From: Corylus avellana
Taxonomy: Eukaryota; Streptophyta; Magnoliopsida; Fagales; Betulaceae
Direction: 5' to 3'
Length of the DNA: 64,000 nt
Assembly: GCF_901000735.1 (NCBI RefSeq)
Contig: NC_081541.1
Span: 39,452,446-39,516,445 of the forward strand
Shown: positions 32,660 through 45,439 of the stretch, in pieces
Position numbering within the stretch: the stretch's first letter is position 1
How the letters are laid out: each line of letters opens with the position of its first letter
Translations under genes and position numbers: made by a program
Notes under the pieces: generated by a model
The model's database searches: none
What the model saw: only the letters and a program-made list of their open reading frames with translations
What the model was told of the DNA's origin: nothing

Positions 32660-34340
32660 TTCATGATTCCTCTATTGCGTGATGTCAAACAAAAGACAGT
32701 AAAGTCAAGTCACCCATCAAGATCCTTGCCCACCCCTACACCAAGGTGTGCGAGCTGTACTGGGCAGGAGGATTGAGCGCTGATTGTTGGGATGAAGCCA
32801 GATTGGCATCTACATGGGAATTGGTATCCACCTTTATTTTATTTTATTTTTGTTTCTTCTGCTGCTTGGTTTTCTTCGATTTTGGCTTATTTTGTCTCGT
32901 TTTCAGCATTTGTGAGTGAAGAAAAGTGGGAATTGCGTGTTGTTGTTGTTGTTAATGGTGGAGTATTGCCAAATGAAAGAGGCATACGAGAGCTAGAGCA
33001 AGATCAGCTTCTGCTTGATCTTCACCGCCACAGAGGTTGTGCAAATGAATTTGGAGGAATTAATGCTTCGATTCAATTCAGAAGTTTGATGTTTTTAGAA
33101 AGAAAAAAAATAGAAGTAAAAATATTTCTTCTAAAAGTAGAACTAGAAAAAGATGCGGTGGTAATTTATTTGGTAAGTGGATTTGGAAGTCGATGCATAG
33201 AAGGATTCTTTGAGTTGAGTTTTGGTTAGAGTGAAATATATAAAGTTGCCAGGGAAGCAATGAAGTCACCTCAAACAATTAAACTAGGCAGAATTTGGAG
33301 GAATTAAGCGTCGAAATCACTACATAATTCTGCAGTCTTGGGTACGTTAATAATACATTGTCATGATGTAATTCTCGTCGAATCTAGATTGATCACATTC
33401 AAGTTTTTGATGTTCATGATATTTCAATAACTACAAAGTCTTTGATGTGGGTTTTTCTTTATATGAGTACAGGGCGAGTACTCTGAATGAGTGACCGTGA
33501 ATCTTGCAAACTCCGATCCTTTTGAGGATGATTGGGTTGCAGTTTTTTCTCCTGCAAACTTCATGTAATCTACATCTCTAGCTTTATCAGTTTGTACAGT
33601 CTAGCTAGCTAGTCATTTTCCCATTCACAAATAAGATTGAATAGTATTTGCAACTTAGCCAATGCCTTTTCAAGAACAGAGTAATCTTTTTAACCAAATA
33701 ATGGAGATTGTAGTTGTGGGACTAAAATTTCCTCTGTTAATGCATAAATTGAAGGGGTATTTTTGCTTTGAATTGGCAGCTCATCAACCTGTCTACCAGT
33801 GAATAAATTGTAGGATTTATCTTTGTTTTCCTATGTCTCTGTCTCTCTCTCCCATGGTCCTTTACTTTCATCCAAAGTACCAAATTCGAAATCTTAAAAG
33901 CAATTATACTTGCAGTTGTGATTTGATATCAAGGAGATAGCAAGGAACTTCTACAAAATGTGTCATCTTTGCTGAAATTGGGGGGGTCATTTTTTTGGTA
34001 TTACTCCTGACTGATGTTTAATATAGTATGAAATAGAGGTTGTTGAATACTTGTTATTTGGGAGTTATTTGTTAATTACATTGGGATTTACTTTGTATAC
34101 GTGTTTGGATGTATTTATTGAAACTAATTCAAATATTTGATTTAGCTAGTGCTTTCAGCTGTTTATTTACAATTTGATAATTTACTTAATTGTTTGTGTA
34201 TTTTGGTAGCTTTTCTTGGTACTTAAACTAAGATAATGGGGTCTGTAACCATGCACTACTCTTTCTTTCTTTCACACTCTTTCAGTTGATTTGGTAACCT
34301 GGAAAGATTATGAACTTTGATCAAATTCTAAATTGTTGAG
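32660..34340 (+). repeat. 3'-flank module of locus F
   Basis: 32680-32920 is the subfamily 3' UTR-like block. 32965-33830 is the inverted match of 17341-18272. 33840-34060 and 34190-34340 match the flanks of loci 1 and C (inverted). The open frames at 32792-33229 and 33078-33278 fall in these repeats and resemble no known protein. Confidence 0.7.
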
Positions 34341-34693
34341 ATTACTGAGATTCATCCATCCACAATCAAGTATATTGGGGATACTCTTATTTTCATATTG
34401 CATTCATCTTATGTTATAAATTATAAATCTCTGATTCTCAAGCATTGACAATTTCCATTAATGATTTATGTTCTATTTGAGATAGAACTTTCACAAGTTA
34501 GAATTTGTGGTAGATTGGAAGTAAAACTTCATATTCTTGTCTTAAATTATGGTCTTATTTAATATTCTAAATTCCGTTGCAGAGTTAAATCATAGATTAA
34601 ATTTTTACCCGCGATTCATGGGGATCAAAATTGATTTCTGCATATTAACAATAGAAATTGTTCTTACTTGCATTTTTGCTATATATGTTTGCA

Positions 34694-35030
34694 GGTCAAC
34701 GATGACTTTTCTGCTATGGAAAATTCATCACCCTGAAACGTTTAGCTGGTGGCTCCAAAAGAGTTTGGGTTCCTTATTTTCCAGGTGCACAGGTAAAGCT
34801 GAAAAAATATGTTTAGCTACAACCTGTTAGTTCAAGATAGGAAATGTCTTAGTAAGACTTGTTATAAGATTATTTAGATGATAAAGTAATGCCTCTTTTA
34901 ATTATGTAAAGAATGTTTTGCTGGATTTCGGTTTCTTACCGATGATCTTGTTTTTTTCTTACAGTCATATGATGATGATAAGAAGCAAAGGAGACTCGAG
35001 AGATGGCAGGGCAATGTTGTTGTGAACTGA
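34694..35030 (+). pseudogene. Exon-like relics, unidentified gene
   Basis: A TTGCAG acceptor at about 34690-34695 opens a coding-like stretch interrupted by a frame change. A second acceptor (CTTACAG at about 34959-34965) opens an exon reading SYDDDKKQRRLERWQGNVVV and then a stop. Decayed inverted counterparts lie near 6960-7520. The family was not recognised. Confidence 0.35.
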
Positions 35031-36300
35031 TCACAAATGTTCTCTAGACTTCTATACATGGTTTGATCTCGTCTTTGTTATTGTTAGTTTTTGAATTGTC
35101 GAATTCAGTGATAAAATAGACTTGTTTACATTCCCGTCTACAGTTCATTCGGACGAGGTACAAATTCCAGATTCACAGAGACGTTCGTTTGCATTAGTGT
35201 TTGAAGCATGTCCGAACGAGACATCAATTCCCGATTCACTGAGACATGCTTCTGCAATGACGTCTGAATCTATTCTAAACGAGATGGTTTTCTAGACTTA
35301 TAGAGATGCTCGTCTGCAAGTAGTTTGGACGCGCAGCATCAAGTTTCTTGATTTAGTTGTGATTAACCTAGTTGCATCCACACGAGAAAGGACCTCATCC
35401 AGACGCCAACTAAGTTATGCAGTTTTATTTTCATAGTTTGTATTCTGTTAGACTAGGGACTCTTGTAGTTTATATATTGGAAACTACTAAGCACAAAATA
35501 GATGTAGATTCTACGTGAGAATAAGTGTGCTAAGAGAGCTAAAACTGATCATGAACAATGCACGAAGCCTATCGGAGTTCCGGTGAAGGAGATCAAATAA
35601 AAGAAACATTTTAGAAGTTCTGGGAGAATTACTGCGGTAGCGGACAAGTGTGTTACTTGTTTAGTACACGAAATTGTCATTTGCAAATGTTTTGTTAAGT
35701 GTTGAAATTGTGTAATTTCTCCTTTTTTTATCGTAAAGTGATTTCTTGGGTTTGACTGTCCGAGAGTAGTTTTACTTTTGAAGAGTTCTTCAAAAGGTTT
35801 TCACTTCGTAACTAAATATCTGTGTCTTATTGATTTACTACACTTATATATATTTGGTAAATGCTTAAGTGATTATTAATTTTTAATTTTACATATCGTT
35901 GATAAACACCTATTTAACTCCCTATTAGGTGTAGATTGGGGTTGTACTAATGTGTGTGTGTATATATATATATATATAGTTTCCAGCTATGTTAGTTTCC
36001 CATGTATTCAAATGGTTGTAAATTTTGTTCAAAATTATGCAAGGGATTAGGGCCTTGTAGAATCGCCTTCCCATTAAAAACAGGGAAATGCTATTGTGAA
36101 ATCATGTTATATCTTTAGCATTGATATATATATATATATAGTTTCCAGCTATGTTAGTTTCTCATGTATTCAAATGGTTGTAAATTTTGTTCAAAATTAT
36201 GCAAGGGATTGGGGCCTTGTAGAATCGCCTTCCCATTAAAAACAGGGAAACGCTATTGTGAAATCATGTTATATCTTTAGCATTGCTGACAACATAACAA
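35030..36300. repeat. Inverted partner of 5880-6960
   Basis: Reverse complement of the 5.9-7.0 kb block, with degenerate CpG-containing units at about 35140-35340. A related block appears again at about 43080-43290. No gene supported. Confidence 0.7.
35979..36290. repeat. Two-copy tandem repeat, 162-bp period
   Basis: The unit starting GTTTCCAGCTATGTTAGTTT at 35979 is repeated from 36141 almost unchanged. Each copy is preceded by a (TA)n run, which probably mediated the duplication. Confidence 0.9.
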
Positions 36301-36639
36301 GTACCAATGTTTAGAATCATGTCATTTTAATCCTCTTGTGAAATGCTTGAGGCTTGTCATCCATGGCCTCTCAATGGCTTCCAATGAAGGGCTCATAGAG
36401 TGTTACTCGAGATGGAAAACTAGAGTAATTTTTCACTCATCACTCCCAATCTCTTTGGATGCATCTCTTTGTGATACAAGAAATATTATAAATGGATGGT
36501 ATTCATTTTGCAATTCTTGTCAGAACTATTATTATATGCATGCTTGCTTTGTTGCCTTGGCAAAATCATCTGCTGATATAAACTTGTTATTACACTCACT
36601 TTTTACCAACTGACCTGCTAATTTTACAGATCATAGAGG

Positions 36640-37790
36640 GCTAAGAATGATCAATACTCAAGATTGAGGAAATAGGCATCCCGTTCATCAACAAACCATT
36701 ATCCTTTTTAGGAAAATGACCCTTCCATTCACAAGCAAATCTAATCAGAATTTGTAATCTTTCTAGGCCACCAAATGAACCGAAAGAGAGTAAGAGAAAG
36801 AGAGAGTAGTGAATATTTGCAGGCTCCATTATCTTAGCTTCAGTACCAAGAAAAGCTACCAATATACATTAATAATTAAGCAAATCACCAAATTTCAAAG
36901 AAATAGCTGAAAGCACCAGCTAAATCAAATATTTGAACTAGTTTGATTTACTACATCCAAACAAGTAGCAAAGTAATTAAATCCCAGTGTAATTAACAAA
37001 TAACTCTAAAAACAACAGCTCTTCAACAGCCTTTATATTTCATACCATGCTGTAGATGAGTCAGGAGTACTACTAAAAGATAACCCCCTGATTTCAGCAA
37101 AGATGATACTTTTTGTAGAGGTTTCCTTGCTATCTTCTCAGTTTCAAATCATAACTGCAAGTATAAATGCTCTTCAGATTTGGAATTTGATACTTTGAAT
37201 GAAGGCAGAGGACCATGGGAGAGAGAGACAGAGAGGAAAACAAACATAAAACCTGCAAAAGCTAAGCAGCACAATAAATCATACTGATTGGTCTTCTGCT
37301 GTAAATGTATCTCTATATTTTCCTGCGAAAGCAATGTCACAAACAACATGGTTCTGAGTAAGATGAAATTAGGCTAAAAAGTAAACAATTAACTTGCCTC
37401 TTTATCTCTAGAGACAATATCGGTTGTAAAAAAAAAGAGGCTTATGAACATGAATTAAAAGATACGTATAAAGGCTTTTGAAGCATATAGAAAAGCCATT
37501 GGAAAATGCCCAATGATGTTCAAAGTCATCAAAATAACTTAGCTCATTAGTAATCTCCAAGGCAACTGCAAGGTCAATTTAACTTCATTTATACTTGCAA
37601 AATCATCATTCAATACACTTCATTCACTAGCAATCTTGATTAAGATAATCTTCCAATTACTATATATTGGACAATAGTAATCTTCCAACTAGCAGATGTA
37701 GTATTCTGGCACTACAAGTCTACAACCCAATAAATCATAGCAGTAGAGCTACCAAAACAAATACTAGCAATCTTGATTAAGATAAAATGA
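36640..37790 (-). repeat. 3'-flank module of locus C
   Basis: On the minus strand downstream of locus C, the blocks at 36770-36900 and 37010-37220 match the flanks of loci 1, B, F and E. About 37325-37400 corresponds to the site that carries the hAT MITE at 16641, here without the MITE. No gene supported. Confidence 0.75.
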
Positions 37791-37802
37791 TGAGTAATAT
37801 AC

Positions 37803-40800
37803 CTAAGCAATCGAAGATGCATGGATGTTTGACTTTTCTTTTTGCTGAGGAGGATACCGCAAGTCTAACTCTGGGATGTGAGAAATCTTGGTCCAATCCT
37901 CACCCGTTTCTCTCTCGCATCTTTGTAGTAAGATGGGACACTTCTCAACTTTTAGCCTTCGCAAAGAAGTTAGCCTACCCATTCCTTCGGGCAGCGATGT
38001 CAAACTGGAGCATCCACCAATTTCAAGCACTTGAAGTGATGTGCAGTTGTGGATCCCCTCTGGTATGGCCGTCAAGTTTTCACAATTTGAAATCTCAAGC
38101 CTTTGCAGAGTGGTCAAGTGTTGAAGCCCCGACGGGAGAGACACTAATTTCGGAAGATGTGTAAACTCCAAAGAGAGGAGGCTCTTAAGGCCTTGCCATT
38201 GCATCCCATCCTCATCATTGGCTAGCTCAAGTTCATGACAATTACAAAGGTGCAGGTATTGAAGGGCAATGAGATGCTGTATACCTGGCGAAAGAGACTT
38301 TAATCTATTGCAATTCAATATCGTCAAAGACTCAAGAGAAGTGAGGTCTTCTGGCAGAGTTTCTAGATCCACAATGGAATTTAGTTTTATACGCTTCAAT
38401 TTTGAGAGAGGATTGGATGAAGAGGAGGCTATTGGTGTTGACGTTGAGCTTTGCGGTTCTACCATATTCATCGTCATTGTCTGTTGCAGTGGCTTCAAGC
38501 TCGCATTCCACAAGACCAACTCTCCTTCAAGATGTGGAAACATTGGCATGGAAGTCAACATAGGGCAATTCCAAATTTGTAGTGTTGAAAGACAAGGAAA
38601 TGAAGGTATTAAACGATGCTCTGTCATTGATGTTACTGCTGTTATTTCAATGGATTTATCAATATCACTGTTCACCTCCATAGAAGAATTCCTCCTCAAC
38701 CACCACCCCTTGAGATTGGGGCAAAGATCAAGTTTGATTTCCTTCAAGGAAGGGAAAAATGGTATTGGTGCCGACAAAGAAGAAGAGAACTCATTGCTAT
38801 CACCATCGTTTGATATGTATTGAATAGAATCCAACCACTCAAGAACAAGATACTTGAGAGAAGGCAGTTGACTCAATGGGGGTAGATATTGGCATTTCTT
38901 ACATCTAGATAATTCAAATCTAACAAGATTTGTAAGCGATAATAGCCAATTCGGAAGCCTTGAACCTTGATACAGGAATAAACGAAGCCTTTTTAGATTT
39001 GGGTGTGGTTGGAAGCCTTCTAATGATGCTTCATCATCAGCAATGTCTGAAACATTAACACGTCCTTTATTACTCCATCGTAAATGTAAAGCATGAAGAA
39101 GTTGTTTCTCCTTTAAATTCGCAGCCTTGCATTCTGACGCAACATCTTTCCCATGTTTCAAATTGAAAATCACCAACTCTCCTCTTAGGCTATTTAGTTT
39201 GTTTAGTTCTTTTAACCACCGCTATGCCCAGAAAGACAACCCGAGTCTACTACAAATCTTGATAACGTCTTAAGATTAGTTAGTTGCCCCAATCCACGTG
39301 GCATATTAGTCAAAGCACGACATCCATATATCTCAAGATGCCTGAGGTGGACTAATCTTTTAATGTCTCTTGGCAATTTTTCAAGTGACTCGCACTCAAA
39401 GAGTCTTAGTGTTTGCAAATTATGCAACCCAGTTATAGAATTAGGTAGTTTCTTGAGATCGAGGTTCCAAGAAAGATCAAGATATCTTAAATGCTTCAAC
39501 TTACCAATAGAGCTTGGCAAAACATCAAGAAATCTCCCATGCAGATCCAACACGCGCAAGAACTTGGAACTTGAAAAAATTGCATCACAATCAACCTCAT
39601 CCCCAAAGCTGCAACTAAATGTCCTTATCCTACTTGCTTTACACAATGAAGAAATATCTATATCATTACCAACAAATGATATGTGACGAGTTTTCTTATC
39701 AATGTCTCTCTCCTTAAGATTAAATGAGGTGATAAACAATCCTCCCACTGATATGGCAAGATCATGCATGAGGTCATGTATTTTGCATTGAATTATGTTA
39801 CCAAACTCATCCATTTCAACTTCTTGAAAGAACGATCTCCAAAGCAAATCCATAAAATACTCATGACCAACATCTTCCAAGGATCGGTCTTGATCCAATA
39901 ACTTGACAAACCCTTGTGCTATCCAAAGTTGAATCAGTCTTGATCTATCAATCTTGTAATCTTTTGGAAACAAACTACAATAAGCAAAGCAATGCTTCAA
40001 ATGTGAAGGAAGTTGATCATAACTTAGCTTTAGAGTTGGTAAGATGTCATTTTCTTTTTGAGATATTTTCGAGAGTTCATTGTTCCTAAAAGACAACCAC
40101 TCTGACTCAGGATTTTTGGAGCGTAGTAAACTTCCAATTGTTCTTATGGCCAGAGGGACACCTAAACACTTTTCTAGGATCTCCCTCCCAAGCGCTACGA
40201 TGCTTGAATTCTCGGACTCTTGTCCTTTCTCAAACGCCATCTGCTTAAATAAAGACCATGAGGCATGTTCGTCTAAACCCCTTAAGGAATATGATTGAAC
40301 AGTGCCGGTAATCCTTGCAACGCTTTCATTGCGGGTAGTTACTAATATTCTACTGCCTCTTGCACCGCCCATCAACAGTCTTTTCAAGCCAAACCATTTT
40401 TCATAATCCTCATTCTACACATCATCCAACACGAGTAAGTATTTCTTTCCATCGATTTTTTCCTTAAGATAACCCATCAATGTATCCATTTCAACAATTT
40501 CTGATTTCCTCTATGTTGCAGATTCTAAGATTTTTTCAGAAATATTTTTAACATCAAAGGTATCAGAAACACACACCCACATTTTTAGTTGAAAATGCTT
40601 TTGGACTATCTCCTCATTGAATATGAGTTGAGCAAGTGTAGTCTTTCCTAATCCACTGATACCAACAATTGGAAGGATGGAAACATCCTTTTCAACGTTG
40701 GACCCCATCAGACGGTCTATAACTGGCTTCTTATCAAGCTCTCGACCAATAACCTCTTCTGCAGGAACAAAAGAGTGAGTGTTATCCCTCTCCCTTTTCC

Positions 40801-41254
40801 CGACTCGTGTCTCCACATGGCGTATCTCCAACTGGAATCTCTCCCTACTTGCGTCAATGGTGTCTAACCTCTCTCTAATTGCCTTGATCTTATGGCCTAT
40901 TCCAAGACGATAGACAAGTTGATTTGATTTGGAAAAAAAAATGCGTACCTTTTTGGCCTTCTTATCAAGGGTCATTATTTCCCTTCGTAGAGCTTCGGTG
41001 GAAATAGCATCCAGCAAGTCATCTGCATCATAAATGGCATCATTCAGCTTTTCGAGCCAATCTCTGACTCCATGGTTCCCTGCGGCCTGCTTCTCCTCCG
41101 CATCGAGAAGCACAGCTTTGATTGTTGAAACGGTGTTCATCAGGCTTTGAAGCTCATTTTCAACACCCCAGAGCAGTCCGATCTCTTTGGCTGCCAGTGA
41201 GCCCAAGGTTTGAATGATTCGCTCAGCAGTGCCAAAGAGAAGCCGTTCTGCCAT
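37803..41254 (-). pseudogene. CC-NB-ARC-LRR receptor pseudogene (locus C)
   Basis: A near-complete receptor closely related to locus 1, down to the same C-terminal ending (HASSIA). The ATG at 41252-41254 starts MAERLLFG. The coiled-coil and P-loop (GISGLGKTT, with S in place of a glycine) are readable. Lesions are TAG at 40511-40513 (lysine position, ESAT/RKSE), TAG at 40415-40417 (the tryptophan of the kinase-2 LDDVW), and a 1-nt loss at about 39205-39215 that shifts frame inside the LRRs. Between lesions the frames are long and open, so inactivation is recent. RNBS-D (CFAYCSLFPKDY) and KIHDLMHDLA are kept. The TAG codons fit simple single-base changes from AAG and TGG. Confidence 0.93.
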
Positions 41255-42452
41255 TTCTTGAATGTGAATGAAGGAATGCTCAAAAGCTCTCTTGAAGATA
41301 TGTTTGGTGTGAGTGAGTAGCGTCGCCAATATATGTCTGCAAACTGCATTCACACCAAATCAAATCCTCAATAATTATTTCTTAAAAAGTAAAATCAGCC
41401 CACATTTCCTCCCGAAAGAAATGCTTGAATCGCTGCGGAAAAACCTTAAACTAGCGTGACATGCGACTTTTACGCTGCGCTGCCTTGCTGTCTGCCATTT
41501 TTCTATTGAAGAAGTCAAACCTCGAGCACCATTTTCAATTCAATGATTTAAAGCCTGTCATGTTGGATTTAAAATTTGTTATTAGCAGCCATGCTCACCA
41601 ATCTTTCCTTGATTCTTTCAAAGTAAATGCATGGTGATGTATTCGACTCTTCTATATACATTTTACATTTAAGAATTCCTTCAATACATGATAAACAATA
41701 CTTCAAGCCTTTTCTCCTACTGACAGGCTTAGGGAGCTGGTAAAGGTTGTTGTAAATGCACGTTGATCGTCATTGCTTTTGTATTTTTCTTGGAGAGAAC
41801 TATGATCTTCAATAGCTATTTCAAGAGAGCTTTAACCTCTAAAACACAGTAAACTATATTCTAAAATAATATTCACTTCATTCATTTGTTATTGATAGTT
41901 CAACTTTAAATAGAGAAATAATAGAATACCCTTTACAGAATAAACCAATTGGGTCTTGACTTCTAAGGCTAAGATGATGATTTTAATAAGAAAATAATCG
42001 AACTCTTTATTATTGGACTCTAACACAATACGGGACAATATCAAATAATTATTATCACATTATTCTCTTTCCTTAACAATTTCCTTAATTGTCCCCAAGA
42101 AAAATTCTAAAACTAATCTAAATGAAAACCAATTAACAAATAACAAATAAATAAAAACTACACAAGCCATAGCTCAGGCCATGTTTATCAACTCTAGTTG
42201 CCTTGCAGGTTTCCTTTCTTTTAAAATTTATAGGTCATGTATTCAACTCACTCACACCAACTCAACTTTTTATCTCCTACTATTACTGAATCTTTGATTT
42301 TGTTCATAAAATGTCTTCCAAATGGATATATTGTTTATGGAAGAGTCATTTTGTGAGGTAATTTTCCTTGTGAGTTGTGACCGTTAAAAAGGGAACATTT
42401 TACTCCTATGTGGTTAGGCCGGAAAAACATAGAACCTCCATAAATTTTAGGC

Positions 42453-42615
42453 AAGTACTTTTAAATGTCATTTTTATGTCTCTTTTATGTCCCTCCAAAA
42501 TTAATGTGGCGTTTAAAATCATCATTTGATCAAAATCCAATTGTGATTTTAAAGACACATCAATTTTAAAAGGACACAAGAAGGACTGATATAAAAAGGA
42601 CTTCTAACATTACTC
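42453..42615. mobile_element. Mutator-type MITE with 9-bp TSD
   Basis: 163 bp, imperfectly palindromic (long AATTAATGTG/CACATCAATT arms), flanked by a perfect 9-bp duplication ATTTTAGGC at 42444-42452 and 42616-42624. The right terminus reads GAGTAATGTTAGAAGTCC on the minus strand; the left terminus has lost part of it. Confidence 0.82.
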
Positions 42616-43782
42616 ATTTTAGGCCGTAATTTTTAACCTCCGAGAGTCATGCTCAAAGAGTGAAATTAACATATATGCTACACATTACCTCTTAACCAAT
42701 CAGAAATTGCCATGTCATTGAATTTTTTTCTCACTTTTTCTTAAATTTATCACTTAAGTCATTCATAATAATAATAAATAAAAAAATAAAAAAATAAAAA
42801 ACTAAAATCCAGTAAATTATTAGGAAGATATCTTTTTTGACTGAAAAAAAAATGAGAAAAAGAAAAAGAAAAATAAAACCAATTTGGCTATACAAGATGA
42901 GAGCGTGGAAGGTCTAGCATTAATTCATGATGTGGCACAATGGAATTAGGTATGGGCTAAACACATTAACACACAGCTTTGCTTCTCCTTGACAATTTTC
43001 TTGTCTATACTAATTGGAGCAGAGTTTGAGCAGAAAGCTGGTGCATATTGTCTGAGCTGCATTTTCATGGTTTCTTTGGACTTTTATACATGGTTCAATC
43101 TCTTCTGTTGTTGTTATGTTAGTTTCCCATGTATTCAAATAGTTTGTAATTTTGTTAAAGATTATGAAAGGGATTGGTGCCTAGAATCGCCTTCCCCATA
43201 GAAAAAGAGAAACCCAATTGTGAAATAATGTTTTATCTTTAGCATTGCTGGCAATAGAACCAGTACCAATGTTTAGAATCATGACCTGAATGCTTTAACA
43301 TTATGAACTGATGACTTTGAAATGATTAATGTCAGGTTCTCTTTTGATCCTTTTGCTGTATATAGTGGATAACACAACGAAATTTGAAGAGAATACAATT
43401 CTTCATGATTTCTTGTATAGTGGCTTCCAACTACGAGAAGAGTAAATTAAGAAACAATAAAAAATATATATTTCTACTATAGGGCTTCCAACTACCATGA
43501 TCCTTTTGTTGTATATGGATAGTGGAGATATTTTGTTTTAATTATATAGTGGTTTCTTTCTCTCCAAACATTAGGAGCTCCTCGCAATATAAGCATATTG
43601 ACATAAAAATATTAGTTTGTTAGAGAGAAAGTTAAATGAATTTCACATTTCTATAGTGCATATTCTCACAAAACATATGTTGGCAGGCTCACTGACCAAG
43701 GGTTTTAGCTCCTATAGAGTTTTAGGAGCATGTGCTGATCATATGAAGTTATTAAGACTCTTGTTTTATTAAGTTAGTGGAG

Positions 43783-43942
43783 GAGTAATTCTAGGTGGTC
43801 TACTTGTGTCCTACTAAGAATGATGTGGCTATTAAAATCACCATTGGACTTGTGATTGATCATTATTGAATTTTGATTAAAGGGTGATTTTAATAGGCAC
43901 ACCATTCTTAATAAAACACAAGTAAGCTTTCTAGAATTACTC
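43783..43942. mobile_element. Mutator-type MITE with 9-bp TSD
   Basis: 160 bp with strong inverted ends (GAGTAATTCTAG at both termini, continuing into ACTTGTGT and TATTAAAATCACC). A perfect 9-bp duplication TTAGTGGAG lies at 43774-43782 and 43943-43951. The minus-strand ORF across it is a palindrome by-product. Confidence 0.9.
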
Positions 43943-44578
43943 TTAGTGGAGTTATGTGCCTTTGTGTATATCATAATAGTTTTGTATTGTCATATATTGT
44001 TTTGCGCGACTTTGTGTTAACTATGACATTGATGTTGTGATACGAGACAATTTTTGTGAGTCTCAGTGATTTGACATTGTTTAGTGGTCTCAATGGGCTT
44101 CATTTAAAAATATAGTGATCAATTAATATTCGCGTTATTTGTGCCTTACATTCAATTTTTTTGGGTCAAAGTGATTGCAAGTATTTGTTAGATGTCATGC
44201 ACCTTATCAATGAAGATATATAGTTGAGGGTTTATAACATCTTTTCAATAAACTTAAGGAGTTAAAAGTGAAAAAAATAAAAAATAAAAAATAAAAAATT
44301 CAGAGCGTTATTTGTTTTCACTTGTTGACTCATAAATTTATTTTACAAATACTATTTATTTTTTATACGTTTGGGCATCTACAGAAAATTTCTTAGGCAA
44401 ATAGTAAAAGTTTGTCCTACAAATAATAAACATATATCGTTTTTATATTTTATTTATACATACTAAGAAAAAAGAATTGAAATATTTCAACGTAGAGTTC
44501 CAGTCTTGCCGACATCACATCGTTAGTATAAGTCACACTAATTTAGAACATTTCCCTTGGGACAAAGTTTTGCTGATT

Positions 44579-44831
44579 TTCCACCAAAAGATAAAGAAAA
44601 AGTAATTGTTTTAAGAGCCGGCCAAGATAAAAATAAAAATAAATAAATAAATAAAGTTTTAAGAGCCGGCCATGATAAAAAAAAAAAAAAATTGTTTTAA
44701 GAGCTGGCCAAGATAAAATAATTTTTTTTTTTATATATATATAAAAAAGAATTGTTTTAAGAGCCGACCAAGACAAAAAAAGAAAAAAAGAAAAAAAAAA
44801 AAGTTTTAAGAGCCAGCCGGCCAAGATAAAA
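44579..44831. repeat. Tandem array of TTTTAAGAGCCGGCC units
   Basis: Five units starting at 44609, 44657, 44695, 44755 and 44804 share the core TTTTAAGAGCCGGCCAAGAT, separated by A/T-rich linkers of variable length. The spacing is 38-60 bp. The minus-strand ORF through it (poly-Phe/Leu) is low complexity and not a gene. A related array is at 57013-57400. Confidence 0.85.
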
Positions 44832-44850
44832 GATGATGATGATGATTATT

Positions 44851-44960
44851 ATTTTTTTTGACATGTCCACACAAGGGAATGGGAGGGAGGAATCGAACTA
44901 TTGACCTCCGCTTCATTAGGTATGATTCACAGCCGATTGAGCTATTTCTTGAGAACAAAA
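44851..44960 (-). mobile_element. tRNA-derived SINE
   Basis: On the minus strand an A box (TAGCTCAATCGG, 44933-44944) is followed about 34 bp later by a B box (AGTTCGATTCC, 44889-44899), the internal RNA polymerase III promoter of tRNA-derived SINEs. The element ends in an A-rich tail at about 44851-44859. It is flanked by a 12-bp duplication ATGATGATTATT (44839-44850 and 44961-44972). It is too short and tail-like for a functional tRNA. Confidence 0.75.
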
Positions 44961-45439
44961 ATGATGATTATTGATGTAATGGCTCTGTTGTTTTTATTTT
45001 CTTTCTCCGGTTACTTGTTCATCTAATTTATAAAATTAAATTTAATCTAATACATATTCTAGTTGCAATAATGGGGAAGAGGAGCTATTTTATCTAATAA
45101 ATGAAAGAAGACTGCACTTGTGTAACCTACAACGTATAATTTCCTTTTCAATAAATATTTAAATATGTAAACAATAAATAAATGGGTATACTCAAATCTC
45201 TCTCAAAATTTTAGAGTGATTTCAAATTAAATATTAAAATTTGAATATTTTAATTAAAAACCCATAATTTAAAACATTGTAATATTTTCTTGTGATTAAC
45301 CGACGTTAATTTAGACTCACGGATATAAATGCATGATTTATGTTCCTACTTAACCCTTTCTACTCACAGCAAACATATCTTCTCATTTTCAACAACTTGT
45401 AAGAGCGCTTTTGAGCATTCCTTCACTCGCGTTCAAGAA

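Larger units (their letters stand above)
41255..45439. other. Intergenic region with MITEs, repeats and a SINE
   Basis: The 5' leader of locus C occupies about 41255-41520. The rest is AT-rich and holds two Mutator-type MITEs, a copy of the 36.0-kb repeat (about 43080-43290), a block at about 43330-43770 that inversely matches parts of 4.6-5.2 kb, a purine/AT tandem array and a SINE. No gene is supported; the ORF at 42989-43201 falls in the repeat copy. Confidence 0.6.

Noticed and set aside
32792..33229. 145-residue plus-strand frame
   Set aside because: Lies across the subfamily 3' UTR-like block and an inverted repeat; no homology recognised.
44543..44824. 93-residue hydrophobic minus-strand frame
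   Set aside because: Product of the AT-rich tandem array; poly-Phe/Leu low complexity.
44880..44950. tRNA gene on the minus strand
   Set aside because: A and B boxes are present but no clover-leaf with acceptor stem is evident, and the segment has a SINE-like tail and TSD.
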